From Desulfonatronospira thiodismutans ASO3-1 (GTDB taxonomy: Bacteria > Desulfobacterota > Desulfovibrionia > Desulfovibrionales > Desulfonatronovibrionaceae), in assembly GCF_000174435.1 (NCBI RefSeq), contig NZ_ACJN02000001.1, forward strand, positions 364,001 to 428,000: DNA of 64,000 bases. Direction: 5' to 3'. This document shows positions 1 to 6,975 of the stretch, piece after piece. The notes beneath the pieces were generated by a model. That model worked only from the letters and a program-made list of their open reading frames with translations. It searched no databases and was not told the DNA's origin. The position numbers and the translations under genes are program-made. Each line of letters opens with the position of its first letter. The first letter of the stretch is position 1.

Positions 1-930
1 TTTTCCAACATGGTCAAAGGCATAGCCTCTTATTTCACCCATCCGGCAGAACATAAAATCAAAGACCAGATCAATGTCCTGCCCGGATACGTGGAACCGG
101 CGGACATGCGCAAAATAAAAAGCATGGTCTCTGAGATGGGCCTTAAACAGCTGGTCTTTCCAGACACCTCGGATGTACTGGATACCCCCAAAACAGGTGA
201 ATACAGCATGTATCCCAAAGGCGGCATAAAGATGCAGGAGCTCGAGCAGACCGGAAACAGCCTGCATACAATAGCCATGGGACATTTTTCCTCTCTTGAG
301 GCTGCCACCTACATGGATCAGAAAGCCGGTGTCCCTTTTACCCTGTGCGATATACCCATAGGGGTTCAGGCCACGGACAGGTTTGTGCAGGCTGTCATGG
401 ACGCCACAGGAGCCTCACCGACCCAGGCCATGCTGGATGACCGGGGCCGCCTAGTGGATATGATGACTGACTACCAGCACTATCTGTACGGAAAAAAAGT
501 GGCCCTGTGGGGAGATCCGGACCAGATCATCAGTATGGCCGAATTCATGGTCAGCATGGGCATGCAGCCTGTGTACGTGCTCACCGGCACTCCGGGCAAG
601 GCCTTTGAGAAACGCATGAAAAAAATATTAAATGACACTGTGCCCAATGCTGTATTCGGCCACAGCCAGGACCTGTTCTACCTGCATCAGCTTATCAAGC
701 AGGAGCCTGTGGACCTGCTGGTGGGCAATACCTACGGTAAATACATTGCCCGGGCCGAGGACATACCCTTTGTCCGCTTCGGATTTCCCATACTGGACCG
801 TACCGGACACAGCTATTTCCCAAGCGTTGGCTATAAGGGCGGCATGCATTTTTTAAGTGCCATGATAAATACACTTCTGGAACGTATGGACCGCGACAGC
901 CCGGACGAATGCTTCGAACTGGTGCTGTGA
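1..930 (+). CDS. nifK: Nitrogenase molybdenum-iron protein beta chain, C-terminal part
   Basis: The reading frame is open at base 1, so the N-terminus lies outside the window; about 309 residues of a usual 450-520 are visible. NifK forms the alpha2beta2 MoFe protein with NifD and shares the P-cluster, which is the electron entry to FeMo-co. Seen: the PGYVEPADMRKIKSM segment, the LDTPKTGEYSMY segment, the PIGVQATDRF stretch and the C-terminal FGFPILDRTGH motif followed by GYKGGMHFLSAMINTLLE, all in the positions expected for the beta chain. The cysteine ligands of the P-cluster would be in the missing part. nifE follows 45 bases later, the usual cofactor-assembly order. An alternative nitrogenase beta chain (VnfK) cannot be fully excluded from the C-terminus alone. 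Confidence 0.9.
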   Translation, partial: FSNMVKGIASYFTHPAEHKIKDQINVLPGYVEPADMRKIKSMVSEMGLKQLVFPDTSDVLDTPKTGEYSMYPKGGIKMQELEQTGNSLHTIAMGHFSSLEAATYMDQKAGVPFTLCDIPIGVQATDRFVQAVMDATGASPTQAMLDDRGRLVDMMTDYQHYLYGKKVALWGDPDQIISMAEFMVSMGMQPVYVLTGTPGKAFEKRMKKILNDTVPNAVFGHSQDLFYLHQLIKQEPVDLLVGNTYGKYIARAEDIPFVRFGFPILDRTGHSYFPSVGYKGGMHFLSAMINTLLERMDRDSPDECFELVL

Positions 931-975
931 TCTGTACTGTTGCGCATGCCCGTAAAACACAAAAGGAAAGATAAA

Positions 976-2355
976 ATGCAGCCTGGATTGCTTAAAGACA
1001 GACAGAAACAGGTCTATCAGAAAGGGACCACTCCCTTTGACCTGGATTGCAACAAAGGCAGCCTGGCCGGAGCCGTGAGTCAACGGGCCTGCGTATTCTG
1101 CGGCTCCAGGGTGGTGCTCTACCCCATTGCCGATGCCCTGCACTTAGTACACGGCCCGGTGGGTTGTGCAGCCTACACCTGGGACATCCGGGGCTCCCTG
1201 TCCTCGGGTCCTGAACTGTACCGCCTTAGTTTTACCACGGATCTCCAGGAAAAGGATGTCATATTCGGCGGAGAAAAAAAGCTCTACCAGGCCCTGGTGG
1301 AACTCATCGAGCGCCATGACCCCAGGGCCGCCTTTGTCTACTCCACCTGTATCGTGGGACTCATCGGGGATGACCTGGCAGGAGTATGCAAAAAGGTCAG
1401 CCGGGAAAAGGATATACCGGTCATCCCGGTGCAGTCCGAGGGATTCAAAGGCAATAAAAGGGCCGGATACCAGGCCGCCTGCAAGGCCATGTTTGAACTG
1501 GTGGGTTCGGCTGACACCAGTGATATTTCCCCGGTGGCAGTCAATATCCTGGGGGATTTCAACCTGGCCGGGGAGACCTGGATCATCAGGGATTATTACC
1601 GGCGCATGGGAGTAGAAGTGGTGGCCAACATAACCGGAGACGGCCGGGTGGATGACATCAGACGATGTCACGGAGCCTCCCTGAACCTGGTGCAGTGCTC
1701 CGGAGCCACCGTGGAGCTGGCCAGAATGATGCAGGAAAAATACGGCATCCCCTATAAGCAGGTCTCCTATTTTGGAATGGAGGATATGGCCAGGGCCCTG
1801 TATGAAACCGCTGATTTCTTCCAGGATAAGGACCCGGGCATAGCAGCCAGGACCCAGGAAATTGTCCGCCGGGAACTGCAGGCCATACACCCGGAAGTGC
1901 AGAAATACCGCTGGGACCTGGAAGGCAGAAAAGCAGCCATTTACGTGGGCGGAGCCTTTAAGGCCTTTTCCCTCATCAAGTGCTTCAGGCACCTGGGTAT
2001 GCAGGTGGAGATCGTCGGGTCCCAGACAGGCACAAAGGAGGAATACCAGGAAATGGCTGACATGTGCCATGAAGGCACTATTATCGTAGACGACACCAAC
2101 CCCTCTGAACTTGCCCGTTTTATCAAGGAAAAGGACGTGGATATTCTGGTTGGAGGCATCAAGGAGCGTCCCATAGCCTATAAGCTGGGCATCGGCTTTT
2201 GTGATCACAATCATGAGCGCAAGCTGGCCCTGGAAGGCTTTGAAGGCATGGTCAACTTTGCCCGCGAAGTACACTCCACAGTCATGAGCCCGGTCTGGAA
2301 TTTTGTCCCCCGAAGGGCCGGCGGCATGACAAACCACAAAAACATGGAGGATTGA
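976..2355 (+). CDS. nifE: Nitrogenase iron-molybdenum cofactor scaffold subunit NifE
   Basis: NifE pairs with NifN to form the scaffold on which the NifB product is converted to FeMo-co before insertion into NifDK. About 459 residues, the normal size. Seen: conserved cysteine contexts DLDCNKGS, VHGPVGCAAYTWD and YSTCIVGLIGDD, plus RGSLSSGPELYR, which is typical of NifE. The frame extends upstream to a TTG at 940 and an ATG at 946, but AGGAAAG ends six bases before the ATG at 976, so that start is preferred. The stop overlaps the ribosome-binding region of nifN, so the two are probably translationally coupled. Confidence 0.92.
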   Translation: MQPGLLKDRQKQVYQKGTTPFDLDCNKGSLAGAVSQRACVFCGSRVVLYPIADALHLVHGPVGCAAYTWDIRGSLSSGPELYRLSFTTDLQEKDVIFGGEKKLYQALVELIERHDPRAAFVYSTCIVGLIGDDLAGVCKKVSREKDIPVIPVQSEGFKGNKRAGYQAACKAMFELVGSADTSDISPVAVNILGDFNLAGETWIIRDYYRRMGVEVVANITGDGRVDDIRRCHGASLNLVQCSGATVELARMMQEKYGIPYKQVSYFGMEDMARALYETADFFQDKDPGIAARTQEIVRRELQAIHPEVQKYRWDLEGRKAAIYVGGAFKAFSLIKCFRHLGMQVEIVGSQTGTKEEYQEMADMCHEGTIIVDDTNPSELARFIKEKDVDILVGGIKERPIAYKLGIGFCDHNHERKLALEGFEGMVNFAREVHSTVMSPVWNFVPRRAGGMTNHKNMED

Positions 2356-2357
2356 TC

Positions 2358-3722
2358 ATGCTGGATGCTGCAACACCTTATGTCTCCACTACCAATGCCT
2401 GCAAACTGTGTACTCCCCTGGGGGCCTGCATTGCCTTTAAAGGCCTCGAAGGCTGTATGCCCATCCTGCACGGTTCCCAGGGCTGTGCCACCTACATGCG
2501 CAGGTACATCATCAGCCATTTCCGGGAACCTGTGGACATAGCATCTTCTGCTCTGGGGGAGGACCAGGCCATCTATGGCGGCGGTCCCAACCTGATGCAG
2601 GGCATCATCAATGTTATGGACAAATACAATCCAGATATCATCGGAATAGCCTCCACCTGCCTCACAGAGACCATTGGAGACGACGTGCCCATGATTTTGT
2701 CCGGATTTAAGAAAGAATTTGCACATTTAAAAATTCCGGAACTCATCCACGTATCCACTCCGAGCTATTCCGGCACCCATATGGAGGGCTTTCACAGGGC
2801 CATCAGGCAGACTGCAATACAAATGGCTGAGCCGGACCCCCTGCCCCACAGCAAAATTACAGTCCTGCCGGGATTTGTCTCCCCCTGGGACGTTCGGCAC
2901 CTGAAAGGGGTCATGCGTGATTTTGATATTCCCGGTATCATCCTGCCGGACATCTCCGAGACCCTGGAAGGAACCATCCAGGAAGACATTGAGATGGTCC
3001 CCTCCGGCGGCACGTCCATGCAGGATCTCAAATCCCTGGGCGGCAGCCCCGCCTGCATCGAACTTGGCAACTGCATAAAAAACGATCTGAGTACTGCCGG
3101 GTGGCTTGAAAAAAACCTGAATGTACCTGCACACCGCCTGGGCCTGCCCATAGGACTGCGGGGCATGGATGCTTTCATGCAGACCCTGTCCCGGATTTCA
3201 GGCAAAGACATGCCCCGGGAGCAGATGCTGGAGCGGGGCAGACTGGTGGATGCATACGTGGATGCGCACAAGTATCTGTTCGGCAAGAAGTGCCTGATCT
3301 ATGGCGAAGAAGACCTGGTAACAGGACTGGTATCCTTTCTGGCGGAAACAGGTGTGCAGCCGGTGCTGGCTGCATCCGGAGGCAGAAGCGGCCTGATGCA
3401 GAAAAGCATCGAACAGGCCTGTGACGGAATGCTGCCACAGACGCCCTCTGTATTATCCGGAGTGGATTTCTACCAGATAGTGGAAGAGGCTGAAAAGCTG
3501 GAGCCGGACTTTATCCTGGGCAACAGCAAGGCTTATCGCATAGCTGCAGGCAAATGGGACATACCTCTTATCAGAGTAGGCTTTCCAGTACATGACCGCA
3601 TGGGGGCTGGACGCATAAGGCATGCAGGTTATGAAGGAGCCTACGACCTGCTCATGAGAATCGTAAATACCCTGCTGGAAAAAAGACAGGAAGATGCCGA
3701 TCTGGGCTGGGGCTACATGTAG
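2358..3722 (+). CDS. nifN: Nitrogenase iron-molybdenum cofactor scaffold subunit NifN
   Basis: Partner of NifE in FeMo-co assembly. About 454 residues. Seen: the N-terminal NACKLCTPLGA cysteines, the HGSQGCATYMRRY motif, the ASTCLTETIGDD motif and the C-terminal VGFPVHDRMGAGR segment, which match the NifK/NifN family. A TTG at 2352 is in frame, but GGAGG at 2346-2350 fits the ATG at 2358 better. It begins two bases after the nifE stop. The protein is standard in length, with no fused NifX or NifB domain. Confidence 0.92.
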   Translation: MLDAATPYVSTTNACKLCTPLGACIAFKGLEGCMPILHGSQGCATYMRRYIISHFREPVDIASSALGEDQAIYGGGPNLMQGIINVMDKYNPDIIGIASTCLTETIGDDVPMILSGFKKEFAHLKIPELIHVSTPSYSGTHMEGFHRAIRQTAIQMAEPDPLPHSKITVLPGFVSPWDVRHLKGVMRDFDIPGIILPDISETLEGTIQEDIEMVPSGGTSMQDLKSLGGSPACIELGNCIKNDLSTAGWLEKNLNVPAHRLGLPIGLRGMDAFMQTLSRISGKDMPREQMLERGRLVDAYVDAHKYLFGKKCLIYGEEDLVTGLVSFLAETGVQPVLAASGGRSGLMQKSIEQACDGMLPQTPSVLSGVDFYQIVEEAEKLEPDFILGNSKAYRIAAGKWDIPLIRVGFPVHDRMGAGRIRHAGYEGAYDLLMRIVNTLLEKRQEDADLGWGYM

Positions 3723-3806
3723 GCAGAATCCCTGATCCGGTCTGAATATAAAATACCTGAGGCGGTGACGGAAAACTTTCAAGCCGTCTGAACATCGGAG
3801 ACCAAT

Positions 3807-5099
3807 ATGAGTAAATTAGACCTCTCCAGACACCCGTGTTTCAACAAAAAAGCAAAAGGGGGATGTGGGAGAATCCACCTGCCGGTGGCCCCCAAGTGCA
3901 ATATCCAATGCAATTTCTGCAACCGCAAGTATGACTGCGTCAATGAATCCAGGCCGGGGGTAACCTCTGCAGTGCTTACCCCGGTTCAGGCGGTGGAATA
4001 TCTAAAAGAGGTCCAGAGGCTCGAAGGCAGTCTGACAGTAGCTGGAATAGCCGGTCCCGGGGATCCCATGGCCAATGCCCCCCAGACCCTGGAAACCATC
4101 GCCAGGGTGCGCAGTGAGTTTCCGGATCTGTTGCTGTGTCTGTCTTCCAATGGCCTGAATCTGCCTGATCACGTAACAGAGCTAAAAAAGCTGGGCGTGA
4201 CCCATGCCACAGTAACCGTCAATGCCATTGACCCGGAAACAGGCAAGGATATATATGCCTGGGTCAGGGACAGCAAAGTCGCTTACCAGGGCAGGGAAGC
4301 GGCGTCTCTACTCTGGTCCAGACAGAAGGAAGCGATCTTGAAGCTCAGGGAAAATGGTATCCTGGTCAAGATGAACTCCATTGTCCTGCCGGGAATAAAC
4401 GACCATCATATCCAGGATATAGCTGAAAAAGCCGGAGAAATGGATGTAAGCCTGCTGAACTGCATCCCGGTGCATCCGAGTCCCGGGGCCAGGTTTGAAA
4501 ATATAGACGAACCGGATAAGGCTTTTATAGATTCCCTCCGGAAAAAAGCCTCGCAGCACGTACCGCAGATGACCCACTGCCGCAGATGCCGGGCCGATGC
4601 AGTGGGCCTTCTGGACCGGGACAGATCCTTAGAGCTTGCACCTGTCATGCGCGATGTTGCTGCCAGACCGGTAATCCCCGACGACAGTGAAAAGCGACCC
4701 CATGTGGCGGTGGCCACCAGGGAAGGAATGCTGGTAAACCAGCACCTGGGCCATGCAGAAAAGTTTCAGATATGGACCCGGTCCAATGGTGACTACAAGC
4801 TGGTGGAGTCCAGGCAGGCCCCGGAAGCCGGAGGCGGATTACAGCGCTGGCATGAAATGGCCCGGGTCCTGCAGGACTGCCGGGCGGTGATAATAAGTGC
4901 TGTCGGGGATACCCCGAGAACTGTCCTGGAAAAATCCGGAATGGTGGTCCTGGAAATGGAAGGTCTCATTGAAGAAGGCCTGGATGCAGCGTATAAAGGC
5001 ACTGATGTTTCCGGCTTAAGACCAGTCAAGACCAAAAGCTGTTCCGGAGGGGATAGCTGGAGGCTGCGGATAAGGGTTGGGGGTGATTTTTTTAAATGA
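3807..5099 (+). CDS. nifB: Radical SAM FeMo-cofactor biosynthesis protein NifB with C-terminal NifX-like domain
   Basis: NifB builds NifB-co (the 8Fe-9S-C core) from two 4Fe-4S clusters by radical SAM chemistry. Seen: the HPCFN and GCGRIHLPVAP start typical of NifB, then the radical SAM CxxxCxxC at Cys31, Cys35 and Cys38 (KCNIQCNFC), and the later MTHCRRCRADAVGLL segment that binds a further cluster. From about residue 295 the protein continues into a NifX/NafY-like cofactor-binding domain (VAVATREGMLVNQHLGHA...). No separate nifX is present between nifN and nifB. The 84-base gap after nifN holds GGAG before the ATG but no clear sigma-54 promoter. The stop abuts the stop of the convergent gene at 5100. 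Confidence 0.93.
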   Translation: MSKLDLSRHPCFNKKAKGGCGRIHLPVAPKCNIQCNFCNRKYDCVNESRPGVTSAVLTPVQAVEYLKEVQRLEGSLTVAGIAGPGDPMANAPQTLETIARVRSEFPDLLLCLSSNGLNLPDHVTELKKLGVTHATVTVNAIDPETGKDIYAWVRDSKVAYQGREAASLLWSRQKEAILKLRENGILVKMNSIVLPGINDHHIQDIAEKAGEMDVSLLNCIPVHPSPGARFENIDEPDKAFIDSLRKKASQHVPQMTHCRRCRADAVGLLDRDRSLELAPVMRDVAARPVIPDDSEKRPHVAVATREGMLVNQHLGHAEKFQIWTRSNGDYKLVESRQAPEAGGGLQRWHEMARVLQDCRAVIISAVGDTPRTVLEKSGMVVLEMEGLIEEGLDAAYKGTDVSGLRPVKTKSCSGGDSWRLRIRVGGDFFK

Positions 5100-5774
5100 T
5101 CACTTCCTTTTGATACCGCGCTTTGCCCGGATTTCGTGCAGCAATACAAGGTACGGCTCGATGCTTCGAACCTTTTTAATGCCTGCTGGTGTCGCGGCCT
5201 TCAGGGTACGCTCCGGGAACAGGCGGTTAAATGAGGCCCGGTCCGCTTCCAGCTCCATGGCCTGCATGATTTTTATCCGGTCCCCGGCGCTCTTGATTTC
5301 CGGATGAACGCAGTTATCCAGGCCGGCGGCAACCACAGGATCATCATGTACGCTGTGATGAATCTCATGCCAGACAAGCCACTCGTAAAATAATTCCAGA
5401 GGGATATCCCGGACGAGATCCAGTTCCAGCCGCCTGGCCGACCGGATCTCGTCTAAGGGGATCTTGTTGGCGATTTCGATTGCGGTAATTTCAGCCGATA
5501 CCTTTTCGCTGCTGCGCCTGTACCTGTCGCTCCCGGCGGGGCTGCAGTTCGCCCAGTCCATGGGCTCAAGCACCCCGGAGCGTCGCTCGTCCAGGTCAAA
5601 GACTTCCAGAAACATGCCTGCATGTTCCCTGACCAGGTTGTCCAGCCGCACATAAAGGCCCGGGGTCAGATACAGGCAATTTCCTGAAACAAGATGTTCC
5701 CGGGCTTCCTGCTTATTTGCTTCTGATTTATCAGGCAGCACTTTCCCCGTACGAACGAGCACCTGCCTGATCAT
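5100..5774 (-). CDS. Putative zinc metallopeptidase of ImmA/IrrE-like pattern
   Basis: 224 residues; I do not recognise a named family member. Seen: WHEIHH at residues 135-140, which fits the HExxH zinc motif, and about 34 residues later MELEADRASFNRLFPE, which resembles the EExEANxFAxxLL helix that supplies the third zinc ligand in ImmA/IrrE (M78) peptidases. There is no signal peptide, so it is probably cytoplasmic. Its start overlaps the end of the upstream gene by 44 bases, which suggests coupling. It is convergent with nifB, with the stops directly adjacent and no terminator between them. Function and substrate are unknown; the metallopeptidase call is inference from motifs. Confidence 0.6.
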   Translation of the reverse strand: MIRQVLVRTGKVLPDKSEANKQEAREHLVSGNCLYLTPGLYVRLDNLVREHAGMFLEVFDLDERRSGVLEPMDWANCSPAGSDRYRRSSEKVSAEITAIEIANKIPLDEIRSARRLELDLVRDIPLELFYEWLVWHEIHHSVHDDPVVAAGLDNCVHPEIKSAGDRIKIMQAMELEADRASFNRLFPERTLKAATPAGIKKVRSIEPYLVLLHEIRAKRGIKRK

Positions 5775-6129
5775 GTTTCCAGTCCCGGGTCAAAGTATTC
5801 CAGAGTGTCCTGCCTCTTTCTTCAGAAACCTGGCCACAGTATACACTTCCTGCATTCTTTGATGCAGCACCTGCGATATGATTCAGAAGATTTGCAGGCA
5901 TATGCCTGACAGTGCCGGCCTGGTCCTGGGTATTCATGTGGGCCAACACACGGGAGGCATGCCCGGGCTCAATCATGCAGAGCACTCGGGCCGCTTCTTT
6001 GGAAGAAACGGGTTCAAGGGCACAGGCCAGATCCTGGGGATGCAGGCTCTTGCAGAATTTCTGCAGCAGACCTGTTTCATTTTTTTCAAGGTATTTCTGC
6101 AGGGAATGGTTGATATAGGGTGTAGACAT
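5731..6129 (-). CDS. Small protein with MgtE_N-like helical repeats
   Basis: 132 residues from the ATG at 6129, which has AAGGAGGTG eight bases upstream; an in-frame GTG at 6138 lies inside that ribosome-binding site and is rejected. Residues about 25-85 show the cadence LHPQDLACALEPVSSKEAARVL followed by EPGHASRVLAHMNTQDQAG, which resembles the superhelical MgtE N-terminal domain also seen in FliG-like contexts. No membrane segment is present, so it is not a magnesium channel itself. The gene is the first well-supported member of a two- or three-gene operon with the metallopeptidase-like gene. Its role is unknown. Confidence 0.55.
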   Translation of the reverse strand: MSTPYINHSLQKYLEKNETGLLQKFCKSLHPQDLACALEPVSSKEAARVLCMIEPGHASRVLAHMNTQDQAGTVRHMPANLLNHIAGAASKNAGSVYCGQVSEERGRTLWNTLTRDWKHDQAGARSYGESAA

Positions 6130-6200
6130 CTGGTTCACCTCCTTAAAGAGTTGCCGCCATGCAGTGAAGCAGCGGCCAGGAGGAGAACATGCGGGGATAT

Positions 6201-6308
6201 TTATCCGGAGTGCACGGCTCCTGCCGCCTCTTCACCTGAAGGCGGTGCTTCGGATTCCGGGTTTTGATGATCAGCGCCTTGAAAGCGCCTGATACTGTCT
6301 GCTTCCAT
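6201..6308 (-). CDS. Possible 35-residue acidic leader peptide
   Basis: A small frame starting at ATG 6308 with AGGAG about nine bases upstream and ending at TAA 6201. The product begins MEADSIRRFQGADHQ and is rich in Glu, Ala and Pro. It lies between a plausible promoter (6373-6401) and the MgtE_N-like gene, on the same strand. Nothing else supports it as coding, so it could be leader RNA only. Confidence 0.25.
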   Translation of the reverse strand: MEADSIRRFQGADHQNPESEAPPSGEEAAGAVHSG

Positions 6309-6372
6309 GGATGCTAAAGCTCCTGTTAGGGTTGCCTGGGCTGCCCGCTGCAGCCGACTCCAAACGCGGGAA

Positions 6373-6401
6373 TATATGTATTATCTGCAGGCTGTTGTCA
6401 A
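6373..6401 (-). promoter_or_regulatory. Candidate sigma-70 promoter of the minus-strand operon
   Basis: On the minus strand a perfect TTGACA (6401-6396) is followed after 17-19 bases by CATATA/TATATT, with further TA-rich sequence between. It points at the small frame and the MgtE_N-like gene. Position and spacing are acceptable, but the -10 box is ambiguous. Confidence 0.4.
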
Positions 6402-6975
6402 GTATTTTATATTGACTTTGACCTGTCAATTTACAATAAAATCCAGTGTCAGGCTTTACAAGGAGTGGCTGCTCGAGTTTGATTTTAGAGCTGAGACTGG
6501 TAACCATGCCTTGTCTCTTATCCTGTTCTCTGGTAATGGACAGACGAAGTCATGATGAAAAGTTACAAAACCTGGTTCCTCGACGTTTGATGTGGATTAA
6601 CTGCTCACAAATGAATATTATTTTTATCTCTCGCCCGCTCGAAGACTCGCTTGAGTCGCAGAGCTTGGGAGAAGAGAGGTCGGTTTTTCATTCCTGCGAG
6701 TTGCAGTAATGAAAAAGGTCCCCCGCCCCAGGCGGGGAGCATCTTATTCATAGCCCCCAACTCGGGGGATATGGATATTAAACCTCTTACTCCTGCTTTC
6801 TCTTCCTCGTGCCTTGCTCCGTGGCTCTAGGGCCGCTTCGGCCCGGGCGTGAGAAATTCTTCCAGGATGAATTGCTTGTCACTATTGATGCCCAAAAAGC
6901 CGTTGGTAGCATTAAAATGTGAATAGTTTGAACATGGTTCAAATCCATACAATACGTCGAAGAGCCCAAAACCTT
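6402..6975. other. Gene-free region with a run of hairpins
   Basis: I find no credible gene in about 570 bases. It holds several foldable segments: an interrupted long hairpin at 6626-6677 with GACTC/GAGTC at its tip; a hairpin at 6684-6716 with arms TTTTTCATT and AATGAAAAA around CTGC/GCAG; CCCCGCC/GGCGGGG near 6720-6737; and GGGCCG/CGGCCC near 6829-6843. The region may include the promoter and leader of the sensor kinase gene. Confidence 0.5.

Noticed and set aside
1144-2337. Long open frame on the minus strand.
   Set aside because: It lies antisense within nifE, whose protein is clearly recognised; the frame has no ribosome-binding site or known motif.
6933-6948. TGGTTCAAATCCA looks like a tRNA T-arm.
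   Set aside because: No matching acceptor stem, D-arm or anticodon arm is found at the right distance, and the motif is just upstream of the kinase gene start.
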